DNA of 64,000 bases from Hemerocallis citrina (lineage: Eukaryota; Streptophyta; Magnoliopsida; Asparagales; Asphodelaceae): assembly GCA_017893485.1 (NCBI GenBank), contig CM030365.1:33571000-33634999 (forward strand), in the 5' to 3' direction. The position numbers were made by a program, and so were the translations under genes. Below the pieces are notes generated by a model. It was not told where the DNA came from, made no database searches, and saw only the letters and a list, made by a program, of their open reading frames with translations. Positions 35,775 through 47,830 of the stretch are shown one piece after another; position 1 is the first letter of the stretch; each line of letters begins with the position of its first letter.

Positions 35775-36130
35775 GTATGTGGTTTTGCTCATACGTGGCT
35801 CTACTGACCCGTATGTAGTTGTGAGTCTCATACGCAGCTTATTTGGCTCGTATGTATGTTATTGTCTCATGCGCGGCTCGACTGGCCTGTATGTAGCTGT
35901 GAGTCTCATACGCAGCTTATTTGGCTCGTATGTATGTCGTTGTCTCATACGCGGCTCAAATGGCCCGTATATAGATGTTGGTCTCATACGCGGCTTATTT
36001 GGCTGGTATCTATGTTGTTGTCTCATACGAAGCCCGCCTGGCTTGTATGTAGTGTTGGCTTTATACGTAGCTTATTGGCTCGTATGTGTTTGGTTTACTC
36101 GTATATAGCTTATTAGCTAGTACGCAGTTT
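35775..36130. repeat. 39/78-bp tandem array in LTR D
   Basis: GTGAGTCTCATACGCAGC recurs at 35821 and 35899 (78 bp apart), with alternating half-units of about 39 bp built on CTCATACGCRGCT...GGCTCGTATGTA. Because 39 is a multiple of three, one frame stays open and gives a 13-residue repeat (SLIRSLFGSYVCY type). Confidence 0.85.
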
Positions 36131-37652
36131 TGTTGTGCTCGTCTAGGGTGATACTATTACCCTAGGGGCTATCGACCATCAAGACATGTGTTTCCTTACT
36201 CCCAAGGAACTGTGGACGAGTCACTCCTTGTGTACCGTCGGATCTTAACCGCTGTAGGTTGATTGTGGACCGGAGTATAGATGAAATCCAAGCTCAGGGT
36301 AGTGGTATGCGGGTACATTCGTATTACCGGGGTCTTGGATCGATAGGCAATGAACCGGATCCTTAGGGATTCTGGTAAGTCTAGGTTGAGCAGCCTAGTA
36401 GAGTTGTCTTGCAAAGTCTAACTTAAGAGTCAACCGTTGTGTAAGTTCTGTTGTCATCCCTCAGTTTGTTTAGGGTTAGTGACATTATTAGGGTAGTAAC
36501 TTATGGTTTTTACTACTTAACATTTACCTTTCGCCGAAGGGAAGGAGTTGGTGTTAAGGGTGATTCCTTATGATCCGACCTGTCTTATAGGCCTGCATTA
36601 GGCAGTGTTATTGGGTTGTACCCTTCTTGTCAAAGGGATACGGTCTGTGCTTTCTCACAAGTTGGGAGCACTGGATTCGTATCTCGTCTGTTAATTTCTA
36701 AGTTCCTTGATAAGCGGGAGCAATTTCTGTCGGAGCCAGGGGGATGGACCCCCGGAACTCCGTCTTGGCTTGTATCTAAGGGCGAGGAGCCATAGACTAC
36801 GGTCTGGCTAGGGGGCGGCAGGGGATGCTTCAAGCTAACCTGATTCCGCGGAAACTCCAAGGATTCGTCAGATATTTGAGGGAGGTCTGGTGAACCTGGC
36901 GGAACTAGACCGTTACAGGGCAACCTCATAAGTCATGTCTAATCTTCATAAAAAAGTTGAGTACAAGAGTAGAACTCATAGCGCGGGTTCAAATCCCTAT
37001 AATGAAGAGACGGCTTGAGATGGGCGCATGTAGTATGGGCTGTATGTTGCTTCGGAGACTTGCTAGCATTAGAAGAGGAGCATCCTAGCTTTAGTTAATA
37101 TTGCATTAGATTCTAGTCATAGCACTCACGAACACTTAAACTACACTGACACATTTTCCCTGATTGTATGTTTGTTTGGGAAGATTTGCTGCTAGTTATC
37201 AGCCTTAAAGCGTCAGTGAATACTGACGTCCCCACTTCAATAGGTACTGGATCGTAGAAGTATAGGTGCGAGATTCAGGAGGACTCAAGGCAAGGAAAGC
37301 GAGGAGTCGATGTCATTTTAAATTCCACTGTAATATTTATATTGATTATCTATTTGTTGAAAAATACCATAGTGAGAATTACCAAGTGTTGTTCTTCATT
37401 CATTGTACTCTGATGTAAGTTGTTAAAAGTTGTAACACTTGGGATTGTAAAGGTATTATTGTAACACTGTTGTAATGTATTGCAGTTGTATAACATTCAG
37501 ACTTATAATACATTTTGTGTTGAATAAAAAGTTTTAAATTTTCCTGTTTTTCTATGTATTGTGACTAATTGAGGAAAAGATTATGGCTTATGTCACGGTT
37601 TCCCAGTTACCGGAAATCGGGGCGTTACAAAATAAAATTTTAGGATGTTACA

Positions 37653-37665
37653 ACACTCCCGCCTT
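37653..37665 (-). other. Polypurine tract of C
   Basis: The minus strand reads AAGGCGGGAGTGT immediately before the C 3' LTR (TGTAACATCC at 37652). Confidence 0.85.
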
Positions 37666-37729
37666 AGAATAGTTTCGTCCCCGGAACTACACTTAAAGGG
37701 TGAGAAAACAAAAAATACAACAAGAAAAA

Positions 37730-37775
37730 AAGAAAAGAAAAGAAAAGAAAAGAAAAGAAAAGAAAAGAAAAGAAA
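37730..37775. repeat. (AAAAG)n microsatellite
   Basis: About nine AAAAG units between the end of C pol and its polypurine tract. Confidence 0.9.
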
Positions 37776-37782
37776 ATACAAA

Positions 37783-40700
37783 TCAAACAAAGAGCTCAGG
37801 ATGATTTTTCATCATCCTCTCCTCGGATTCCCCAGTAGCCTCTTCAACCAATTGGTTTCTCCAGACTACTTTGACCGTCGGTATCGTCTTGTTCCTCAAG
37901 ACTTTGTCCCGACGATCGACAATCTCAACCGGAAGCTCAATGTAACTCAAATCCAACTGCAAACCCTCCGGCACTTTGGGCAAATGATGACTCGGATCTG
38001 GAATGTACCCTCTCAGGATAGACACATGGAAGACATTGTGCACCGAGACAACTCTTTTGAGAACTCCAACTGGTAAGCAGTTTTCCCAATCCGCTTCAAT
38101 ATCTTGTACGGGCCTATGAACCTTGAGGATAACTTCTCGCCTCTGCCGAAATGAATCACACCCCTGCTAGGTGAAACTTTCAGAAAGACAAAGTCACCAA
38201 CCTCAAACACAAGGTCCCTCCTCCGGTTGTCTGCATGGCTCTTCTGCCTACTCTGAGCATCCACCAACCTCTTCCTGATCAGATCAATCTTTTCAGAGGT
38301 CTGCTGCACAATTTTAGTCCTAAACATCTACCGCTCCCCAACTTCAAACCAACAAACAGGTATTCTGCACCTCCTGCCATACAGAGCTTCGTACGGCACC
38401 ATCCCGATACTAGTCTGAAAACTGTTGTTGTAGGCAAACTCTACCAGAGCTAGATGCCTTTCCAAACTGCCTCCAAAGTCTAGTACACAACACCGAAGCA
38501 TATCCTCAAGAATACGGTTGACTCTCTCGGTCTGCGGATGAAAAGCAGTGCTGAAATCCGTCTTGGTACCCAGAGCTGTCTCAAGACTTCTCCAGAATTG
38601 CAAAGTAAACCGTGCATCTCGATCAGACACAATGGTTAACGAAACACCATGAAGCTTGACGATCTCTCCAACATACAGCTCGGCCAACTTGTCCACCGAC
38701 GAAGTGAGTTTCATTGCCAAGAAGTGAGCGGACTTAGTTAGTCGATCGACTATGACCCAAATCGCATCATTGCCCTTTGAACTCTTGGGCAAAACCGTGA
38801 TGAAATCCATACTGATGTTATCCCACTTCCATTTCCAAATATGTAACGGTTGCAATAGACCTCCGGGTTTCTGATTCTCGGCTTAGATCTGCTGACAGAT
38901 CTCACACCTCGCCAGAAACTCGGTCACATCCTGCTTCAGACCGGACCACCAGAAATGTTGCTTAATATCCTTATACATCTTGGTACTCCCAGGATGTACA
39001 GACAAAAGAGTAGCATGTACCTCCTGAAGAATACTTTCCTGCAATTCTGCTTGATCTAGAACACACAGACACTCTCCAAACCTCAACACTTCATCCCTGA
39101 TCTGAAACTCTGCCAAACTGCCAGCACCAACCTGCCCCTTCATCTTTTGAATCTCTGCATCTTCCTTCTGACTTGTGATAATCCTTTCATTCAGCATTGC
39201 TTGGAGCCTCAACTGAGCTAAAGATGATCCCAAGCCTTGCAGAACAACTTCAATACCAGCCCGATCCAACTCCTCTGCAAGCTGCCCATGAGTTGTAATC
39301 AAACTAGCCAGATTGCTCTTGCGGCTAAGTGCATCAGCAACAACATTAGCCTTCCCAGGATGGTACTTAATCTCTGGACGAATGTCCTCAAATACTTCCA
39401 GCCATCTCCGTTGCCTTCAGATTCAGGTCATTCTGCTGATAGATGTACTTCAAGCTTTTATGGTCCGCGTACATGTTCAGCTTCTCACCATATACGTAAT
39501 GTCTCTATTGCTTTAAGGCGAAGATAATCACAGCCAACTCTAGATCATGAGTCGGATTATTCTTCTCATGCGGTCTTAGTTTCCTAGACCCATAAGCGAT
39601 CACTTTCCCTTCTTGCATTAAGACACAACCAATCCCACAATGTGAAGCATCGCTGTAGACATCATACTCAACACCTTCTCTAGGCAAAGCTAAAATGGGA
39701 GCAGTAGTCAACTTCTCTTTCAACTCCTGAAAGTTTGTCTCGCACTACTCAGTCCACTTGAAGTTCACATTCTTCTTGGTCAGACCAGAGAGTGGCACGG
39801 CTATCTGAGCATGGCCCTGAATGAACCTCTTGTAGTATCCAGTTAGCCCAAGGAAACTCCTGACTTCCTTTACTGTAGTAGGCCTTGCCCAATCCTTCAT
39901 CGTCTTTATCTTCTACGGATCAGTTGCCACTCCCTCCTTAGAAAGGATGTGACCTAGGAATGCCACTTCAGATTTCTAGAAATCGCACTTAGACAACTTG
40001 GCATACAACTCATGCTCCTGAAGCTTCCTCAAAACTGCTGCCAGATGCTCCGTGTTCTCCTCCTCCGACTTGGAGTACACAAGAATATCGTCGATAAACA
40101 CCACGACGAAAGAATCAATAAACGGCCTCAAGACTCTGTTCATCATATCCATAAAAATTGTAGGTGCATTCGTCACTCCAAATGGCATAACTAAGAATTC
40201 GTAATGCCTATATCAAGTTCTAAACGCAATCTTATGCACATCTTCAGTCTTCACTCGAACTTGATGGTATCCTGATCGAATATCTATTTTGGAGAAAATA
40301 GCTGCTCCTTATAGACGGTCGAACAGGTCGTTAATTCGGGGAATAGGATACTTGTTCTGAATAGTGACCTTATTCAGCTCTCGGTAATCGATGCACATCC
40401 TCATCGAACCATCCTTCTTCTTTACCAACAGCACCGGTGCTCCCCAAGGCGACGCACTCAGTTGAATAAAGTCTTTCTCCAACAGTTCCTCAATCTACCG
40501 TTTGATCTCATCCTGCTCCACAGGCACCATCCTATACGGTGTCTTGGAAATAGGTGCACTCTCTGGCTGAATAGTAATGCTGAACTCTACATCACGATGC
40601 AGAGGTAACCAAGGCAAATCTTCCAAGAATACAGTCGGATAATCTCGAACCACTGGAACTTGCTGCACCTTCGCAGGAATCCCCTTTTTCTTACTGATAG

Positions 40701-41092
40701 CAGCAACCAAGCCTGTACATCTCCTCTTCCCTTGGAAAGTGACTGCAGGTCCTCCTAGAGCCTTCACTATTACTTCTTTGGTCTTGCACTCGATGCTTGT
40801 ACTGTAAACCGACATCCAATCAATGCCAATGATAACATCGACTCCCAAGACATTCAGCTCGATCAAATCAATCCCAAAAATTTTGTCCCCAATCTCGATC
40901 TCGCAGTCTGCATAGTACCGATCAGTGATTAAAGTCTCCCCTGATGGAGTAACTATTGCTAAGATCTTGCTCGGAAATACATTCGGTTCAACTCCCAAAA
41001 CTTTAGCAAACTTAGGTGATACAAAAGTGTGAGAAGGACCCAGTATTGAACAAAACAACAGCTTTCTTTCCATTCAAATAAAGTTATCCTGT
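37783..41092 (-). pseudogene. pol: pol of element C (protease to chromodomain-like end), decayed
   Basis: The protease begins at about 41073: the motif expected as D-T-G-S is N-T-G-S here and is followed by a frameshift. The rest of the protease runs to about 40495 with GIDLIELNVLGVDVIIGIDWM. RT follows ([27 protein letters not shown] near 40100), then RNase H (YSDASH near 39660), integrase (HHCC with intact CEICQQ near 38890; MDF, SDRDARF, PQTERVN near 38530, with small losses) and a chromodomain-like end (VKVVWRNQLVEEATGESEE, 37783-38043). At least eight stops and several frameshifts interrupt it. It keeps the protease that A has lost, which shows what the ancestral A looked like. Confidence 0.9.
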
Positions 41093-41169
41093 TACCTGTT
41101 ACATAACACACACACGTTACATAAAAGTTTACTAAATAGGCGGGAAAAGAAAAACAACAGAAAACACTC

Positions 41170-42200
41170 CTAAACATTCTCCCTCATACCAGTGATGACG
41201 TGATCCACCTCATCAGCGTCAGCTTCGGTTAAGGCAAATACTCGGCCCTGCTGGTACGGCTTCTTCCTGGCCTGCTGAGTTGGTCCCTTATGGACGACGT
41301 CCTGTAGCTTAGGGCACTGGGATCGGTAATGACCTGACTCCTCACAGTTGTAACAATGTACCACCGGAGGTCTCACCCACGCATTCTAGGGTCTCCCAGC
41401 TACACTGACAGTGTTCGCCTCGGTCGGTTTGAACCTTTGGGCCGGTGGCTTCCTCTGACATTTCCAGCAACTGCGGGCCTTTTCCCCACATTCCAGTTGT
41501 TCCTCCGATTCTGAACAGCATGGAACTGTCCCATGTCTGCCTCAGTGGCTGCAGCTCGTTTGACCAACTTGTCAAACCTCCTGATACCGAGGGGTATCAT
41601 CCGTAATTTTAGACTTGGCCTCAAACCATGATTGAATTTTTTAGCCTTCTTTGCCTCGTCCATCACCAATTTGGGAGCATACCTTGAGAGCTGAGTGAAC
41701 CTTGTCTCATACTCCCTAACCGACATGCCGCCCTGCTGCAGCGCCAGAAATTCCATGGTCTTCTTCTCCTAGACGTCTGATGGAAAATAATGACCACGAA
41801 ATTCCTCCAAGAATTCCTCCCAGGCAAGGACAATATCTCCCATCGCCCACTTCATCGAATGCCACCACACAGCCGCATCCTTCTCAAACTGCAGTGCAGC
41901 CAACTTCACCTTGCTGCCCTCCGGAGTCTCCAAGACTTCGAAGATAGTCTCGATCTGTCGAATCTAATTGTCAGCCGCATCAGGGTCTGACTTCCCTTCA
42001 AATACCGGTGGGTTCATCCGTTTGAATGATTCCACGAGTTTGATTGCTCCGGGTACTGGATTCACGGGCACCCTCCCTTGGTTCTGATTCATGGCAACGA
42101 CATTGAGTGTCTGATAGACCCTCGCTAACTCCGTTTCCATGTCCAGACCTTCTCCGCTTCTAGCTCTTCTTCCGACCATATTCTGATGCAAAAGATCCAT
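41170..42200 (-). pseudogene. gag: gag of element C
   Basis: It starts MDLLHQNMVGRRARSGEGL at 42200. The core is well conserved with A ([41 protein letters not shown]) and ends with a zinc knuckle CYNCEESGHYRSQC and FALTEADADEVDH. It is broken by a Trp-to-stop near 41966, a Gln-to-stop near 41771, another stop near 41389 and a frameshift near 41480. Confidence 0.9.
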
Positions 42201-42321
42201 TAAATTCGAAGTAGAAAATATGAATTTAAATCAATTTTTCATTTCATTGAATTTTAACTTTATACATTCAAATTTAAAATATTTCTAGCATCAAATGAAA
42301 GCAGTAAGAAGATACAACATT

Positions 42322-42704
42322 CTAGTTCCTACGGTTCCTCTTGGCTTCTCGAAATTCTTCCCGTAGTTCCACCACTTCCTCTTTCAGCACATCGTACATG
42401 TTTTTCCTCTTCTCGAGTTCCCAAACACGATGACTAAGCGTGTCAATGCTGTCCTTGCACTTTGCATACTGTGCCTGCAGCAGCTCCGCTCTCTCCCTCT
42501 AAGTCTCAACCTGCCTCTGAAGAGACACAATGAGACTACTCGGAACTGGTTCTTCCTCGTCTGAGGAATCATCAGATGAATTCGGTGGTGGAGTGACCTC
42601 TCTGGACTCAGGCCATTCCACTTCGAATTCTTCAGGATCTTCTTCGTCTGAATTAGCTTGCCCGGGGAGTCATCACCTACAGCTGGGCCAAAGTGGTCCG
42701 CCAT
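42322..42704 (-). pseudogene. Extra coiled-coil ORF of element C
   Basis: It starts MADHFGPAVGDD at 42704 and ends at the stop 42324-42322. After a deletion/frameshift in the acidic part, it continues in the A frame: ESREVTPPPNSSDDSS, LQRQVET, then a stop, then LSHRVWELEKRKNMYDVLKEEVVELREEFREAKRNRRN. ATG is preceded by a pyrimidine tract and CTAAG, as in A. Its presence in both copies shows the ORF predates their separation. Confidence 0.8.
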
Positions 42705-42846
42705 CTTAGAGGAAGGAGAAGGAGAAGCATAAATCATAGAGCAACACAAATGTAAGTGACTTACATTTAAATCTCTAGACACAACACACACTCTAATGTC
42801 CAATCTAGGGTGTCGTTCCTTATAAATTTGTACTACTTGGAAGCGT

Positions 42847-42859
42847 GGCTCTGATACCA
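42847..42859 (-). other. Primer binding site of C
   Basis: The minus strand reads TGGTATCAGAGCC, three bases inside the 5' LTR edge at 42863; Met-tRNA type. Confidence 0.85.
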
Positions 42860-42862
42860 CTC

Positions 42863-43141
42863 TGTAATACCCCGAATTCCAAAACAGACTAATTTGAAGT
42901 TCCACAGGATCTTTTCACTTCTCTTCGTACAATTTTACAAGGAAATTAAAACTTTTATTACATCAGAGTTACATCTTGAATTACTAAATTTACATTTAGA
43001 CAACAGAAGTAATTTACAATAATTTACATGAATAAAATGTACAACACTTGAAACATTCTTTAAGCAGCATGCATACTTTAATCTTGTCAATCACTTTATC
43101 CTGCATAGAAACGTGGGCTCGTCAGTTCATTCAACTGACGC
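42863..43141 (-). repeat. 5' LTR fragment of C
   Basis: It begins TGTAATACCCCGAATTCC on the plus strand and matches the C 3' LTR from 29074 onwards (CACAGGATNTTTTCACTTC). It stops after about 279 bp where E-family sequence starts. Confidence 0.85.
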
Positions 43142-44148
43142 GGTCATGCCCTGCTTCCCAAAACTATGGAATACAAGCGCATGACGAAGCCCAGCGAATG
43201 ATTTTCATCATTCATAAGCTGTAGGATCGACTCAGCATCATAACAAGAAGTATAACAAGATATACACAACCACGCATGCATGAAAAAATTATTAATCAAC
43301 AGAAACAATTGAAAGAAAATAATAATATCCCAAATAGTTTTCAAATCTGGATCAAAAGATAAAATCTCGGGACTATAAGCCCGTTACAAGATTTAAGTAG
43401 CAAAAAAGAAATAAATAACTCAAAAAAAAAATTAAAAAAAAATTAAAAAAAAATTAAAGCAAGTCTTTTCTTCAAGCGAAGCCTAGAACGTTTGCTCACC
43501 AATTCTAGCAAGTAACTCATCTCCAAAGTCTGTATATATAAATATAAAAAAGAAAAAAAAAATAGAGAAAACAAGACAAACGCCCTTAGTGCAAGTTAGG
43601 GCCACAAGTAGTACAAGTAAGGGTATGAAAACAAGTTCAAGAAATATGAAACAAGATTTGGAATCAAGAATGCATAACATAATATAATAGGGATGCAACA
43701 ATTTGGGGGATTCAAGAAACTAGCTAGAAAGAAGGATAACTCAAGTGACAAGATTGGGTAACAAGTACTAGTAGTAGAACAAGTAACAAGTGAGCATGTA
43801 GTTGCATCAAGTATCAAGTAACAAGTATCACGTACAAGTGTCAATTAACAAGTAAAAAGTCTTAAGTAACAAGTCTCAAGTAACGAGTCTCAAGTAACGA
43901 GCATCAAGTAAGGTATCAAGTGTATACAAGTGACAAGTTAATCTTAAGTCTAAAGTTTAATTCTATCTAGGTAGCACTTCATGCATCCATACTTTTACTA
44001 CATGGTTGCTACATACAATCAGTTATGTTTAGGCCTAGTGGTGGAGTTTATAGGGCGGTGTACTCAGGTATCCAGTATCAAGCAAGCCATGTTCATGAAT
44101 CGAGTAATCATATAACTAGTTCATGTGTCAAGTCATAACAAGACAAGT

Positions 44149-44420
44149 TGTAACCCCTCTTCCCGTAAATACGTATTTTCGTGAGTATTTTCCTGTATTT
44201 TGATATTTATAAATTGTTATTGTTAAACTCGTTTTGAATTTATTGTTAGAACTTTTCCTAAACAATAGTTGTAATTATTTTGAATAAAACTTTTCTCTAT
44301 TTCTACTTGATCAACCGTTTGCATTTTAATCTCAAATCAAAAATATTATTATTACTGTTTGGACTATTTCGACCTATTCCTATTTTTTTAATATTCAGTA
44401 TTGCTATGATAATTGTTATG

Positions 44421-44459
<39 letters not shown>

Positions 44460-47400
44460 GTCAGTATTTTATTCTTAGTGTTATTATTCTTACTAATTGT
44501 TATTATTGGTATTATTTTTTTTATTTACATGTTTATTTCTATTCTTATTGTTACTATGGTTATTTATTGTTATATTTGATTTTTTAAAAACAAATCAATT
44601 CTTATTTAATAATTGTGTTTATAATTATTTCAAATAATTTATGTGGTACAAATTGTATTTTGTTATGAGTCATATTTTATTGGATATCTCATTCTTTTGT
44701 ATTTGGGTTTATGTTGATCTTTATATTCATATATAATGTATTTTTATCTATTGGACTTTATACCCAAATACCCAAATGCCCAGTATCCTATCTTTCCCTA
44801 TAAATACCCTAATCTAATTAACTAAAACCCTAACCCTATTTTAACGTAGCCGTCTTTTCCCCTAACCCTAATTACTGTGAAGCCCCATCCTGTACAACCC
44901 CTCTCTCTCCCTCCTTCTCTGTATCGCCATTAACCCAATCTCGTCGCCTCACCGCCCAATTCCGTTGCTCCGGCCACCCTCGTCCTCTCACTCTCTCCCC
45001 ATCGCCATCTCCAACCCGTCATCGTCTTCATCCCTGTGCCTCTCCCCATCCTCGCCCAGGCTTCTGCTCGAACCGAACCCATAGCCATTGCCGCTTCGCC
45101 TGCACCCATCCACGATCGCCAACACCTCTCATCCGCCTCGTCGTCGCCCCTCATCCTCCTCGCAACCGTGGCAGATGCCCATTGCGTTGTCATTGCCGTC
45201 ACCGTCGAAGCCCCGTCGAAGCCCATACGTCGTCTTACTCTATTTTTGAGTCGAAAACAGAGCTCTTCGTCAGAGGCTTCGCCGCTGCAGTCGCTTCCTA
45301 ACCAGCGCCACCGCTCGTCGCTTCGTCTCGTCCCGAGTTCGCCGCAGTCATTGCCAGTCCCGTGCACCCTCTCTCTTACTGTCGAAATTGAGGAAGGCAA
45401 CGCAACCGGATTGGCTTCTACTGTTGTTTGGTGTTCGGGGAGAAAGGATCCGGGATTGGTGTTCCCTGTTTTGGCCTCGGATCCGGTGTGAGGGAGGCTG
45501 CCCATTGGACGATCTTGCTATTCTGCGTTGTGTGCACAGCAAATCCCACTTCGCCATTTGGTGTTCAGCCCAGATCTGGTGTGGAGCTTTTACTGTTGCT
45601 GTTCTTTGTTGTTGTGGTTCTTCGCGCGTGCTTTTGGTGATTTTCGCCTGGGATTCTGATCTCGTTATTCTATTTTATTAATATTTGCAATACAGGCAAG
45701 TCTCTTCATGAACCCTTTTATTTATTTGTGTTCAAGATTTCTTTTGATCTCCTGCAAGTAGATCCTGTCCTTTTATTTATCAAAAACTGCTTTGACAATT
45801 CCGTTAAGATTATCGAGGGTTTACACGAGCTAACCCGACATACTCTTAACATCGTGCTTCTCTTTGATCTAAACCTAGTCCCCAATGTTTCATGCATTTG
45901 CACATTAAACAACTAGATTCATGCATAGGACTGCCTGATAGATTGGACATTGAAATTGATCCTGCTAGAATTGGATTTAATTAATGAATTGACACCATGA
46001 CCATGATAAATGTATCTTAAAACTTAGAATTTGCATGTTGACACTTATGATTGCTTTGATTACCAATTTGCATGCTATATGTGATCTTGTGGATTATTTA
46101 TTATCTTTTCATGTTAAGTTGATTTCTGGACTGCTATATGTTTCAGAATCAGATTTTTAGCCCTGTTAATGACATAATTTACGGAAACTTACTGAACATA
46201 AAACGTAGCCCTTGATGTCTAGATAATTTTTCCCTACTCTGGATTTAAATTACAATTTGCCATCTGTTAGATATCAGCACTTTACTGCAACTGTGTTAGT
46301 AATTTCAGACCCATAATTTCATGCGTATCCTGCTGTTGTTTATTTTATTTGACCCTGTTAAAAGTAAAGGAAAAATCTGAAATAATTCATGCTGAATATA
46401 GCTACTTCTCTGAATTTTTGTAAATTTTAATAATGAGTTTCCAGACCCGAAATAATTAATGGAACATAATCTACTGCATGCTGACTGAACATAAAACCTG
46501 ATTTGATTAGAACTTTCACCCTAGTTCCCATGACTTTTATACACCTTAATTATACTCGCTGGAACCGTATGGAAGTCTATTTTCCAGATCTTCCGGTGGA
46601 TTCAATTTTGCTATTGTGTAGTGACCTTGACCCATGATTTAGTACAGCAAGGTCATGCTGTCCTGATTTTGTGAAATGTGTTAAATGATGTGTTTTGCTT
46701 CATGCTTTGTTTGTAGCGCTTAAAATTAGTCACACATAGTAGTATACAACATTGAAACCCTCTTGCATGATCACATAGGATGAAAAATAAACTATTAACA
46801 AGCCGGGGTTAATATGGGTAGACTTGGTAGTGAACAATCGGGAAAATGTACTCGGCAGGGCCTTATCGAAACATTGATTGGAAGGAGGAGTATCGATTGG
46901 AAGAAGTGCTGATTGCAATTATTGATTTTTAATTATTGATCGTCAACGATGCCGAGTACACTCTCCGTGAATTCATCATCAGTCTAAAACGATCATTGTG
47001 CTTGCGCGGAACATGTAGTATGGGATGCAGTAGTACATGCACTAGATAGATTAATAAAATACTTAATAACCTGCATACTTGATCTTGTATTAAAATTGAC
47101 TTGACATCACGCATTACATGTGTAATTATTGTAACTCTTTGATATTACTGCCTGCCCTTTGTTTTGTTCTTTGACTTTGACAATGTCCCTTTTCTTTGAT
47201 ATTCATGTTTTTCCTATTATCCTTTGTTTTCTCTACTTGCTGCCCACGACTTGCTCTAAGGGCTATATTTTCTTTCTTTTTAGATCCAGTGTTAACAGAT
47301 ACCGAAGGAGCAATAATAGAAGACATTGGTGAGCAGATTCTCTGAAGATTGGAGCTAGACTTTAGACTACTTAGTTATCTTTCATTGTTTGCTTATTGTA

Positions 47401-47662
47401 TTTTCTTTTAATCATACTTGTATTCTTGGGCTTTATGACCCGAAGTTTGTTTTATTCCTGATGTTGGATTATTATTTAGTGAATTTATTTCATGATTATC
47501 TTTGAATTTATTTATTGTTTATGTGATTATACTCTTTGCCTGTGTAGTTGTTTCTTATATATTATTAAGTTAGACTGGTACAGCTTATGGATGATGTATG
47601 ATCATTCGCTGGGCCTAAGTTATGTGCTCGTATTTCTGTAGTTTGGAAAGCGGGGCGTGACA
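44149..47662 (+). mobile_element. Solo LTR F, 3514 bp, inside E1
   Basis: It starts TGTAACCCCTCTTCCCG, ends AGCGGGGCGTGACA and is flanked by the perfect duplication CAAGT (44144-44148 and 47663-47667). The uninterrupted site is visible in E2 near 54640 and E3 near 61970. It has a TATA box (44799-44807), a GC-rich leader (44880-45660), a donor-like AGGCAAGT (45694-45701) and the motif ACATGTAGTATGGGATGCAG (47011-47030). It resembles E in layout but is diverged. ORFs on both strands of the leader (44930-45505) look like GC-rich artefacts. Confidence 0.93.
44799..44807 (+). promoter_or_regulatory. TATA box of LTR F
   Basis: CTATAAATA, followed about 20-35 bp later by AAAACCCTAACCC, a telo-box-like motif often found near transcription starts in plants. 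Confidence 0.65.
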
Positions 47663-47667
47663 CAAGT

Positions 47668-47830
47668 CATGAATAAAATATATACTAGTTCATGAATCGA
47701 ATAATAATATACTAGTTCCTGAATTAGATAATATACTAGTTCATGAATAGAATAATAATATACTAGTTCATGAATCAGATAATATACTAGTTCATGAATC
47801 GAATAATAATATAACTAGTTCATGAAGCAT
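47668..47830. repeat. ATATACTAGTTCATGAATC tandem array (E1)
   Basis: Alternating units of about 26 and 29 bp. Matching arrays lie at 54655-54830 (E2) and 61990-62165 (E3). Confidence 0.85.

Larger units (their letters stand above)
31952..37629 (+). mobile_element. Solo LTR D, 5678 bp, inside the C 3' LTR
   Basis: It starts TGTAATATCCCGG, ends CGGGGCGTTACA and is flanked by the perfect 5-bp duplication AAATA (31947-31951 and 37630-37634). It has TATAAATA at 32387-32394, a donor-like AAGGTGGGGATTTC near 32570, two internal tandem regions, the motif CATGTAGTATGGGCTGTATG at 37027-37046 and the polyadenylation-like GAATAAAAAGTTT near 37522. There is no primer site or protein domain, so it is a solo LTR, and an unusually long one. 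Confidence 0.93.
29074..43141 (-). mobile_element. Element C: degenerate Ty3/Gypsy chromovirus on the minus strand, with nested solo LTR D
   Basis: Reading leftwards from 43141: 5' LTR fragment (42863-43141), primer site, extra ORF, gag, protease, RT-RNase H-integrase, chromodomain-like end, polypurine tract (37665-37653) and 3' LTR (37652 to 29074, interrupted by D). Gene order and protein sequence match element A, but there are many stops and frameshifts, so C is older. Both outer edges are broken: the 3' LTR lacks about 35 bp of its terminus at 29065-29073, and the 5' LTR keeps only about 279 bp before E begins. Confidence 0.9.

Noticed and set aside
44826..44872. Interstitial telomere
   Set aside because: Only one or two CCCTAA units occur at a time, which suits a telo-box rather than a telomere tract.
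44930..45505. 191-codon minus and 151-codon plus ORFs in LTR F
   Set aside because: Overlapping open frames on both strands of a GC-rich leader, low complexity, no domain; explained by composition.
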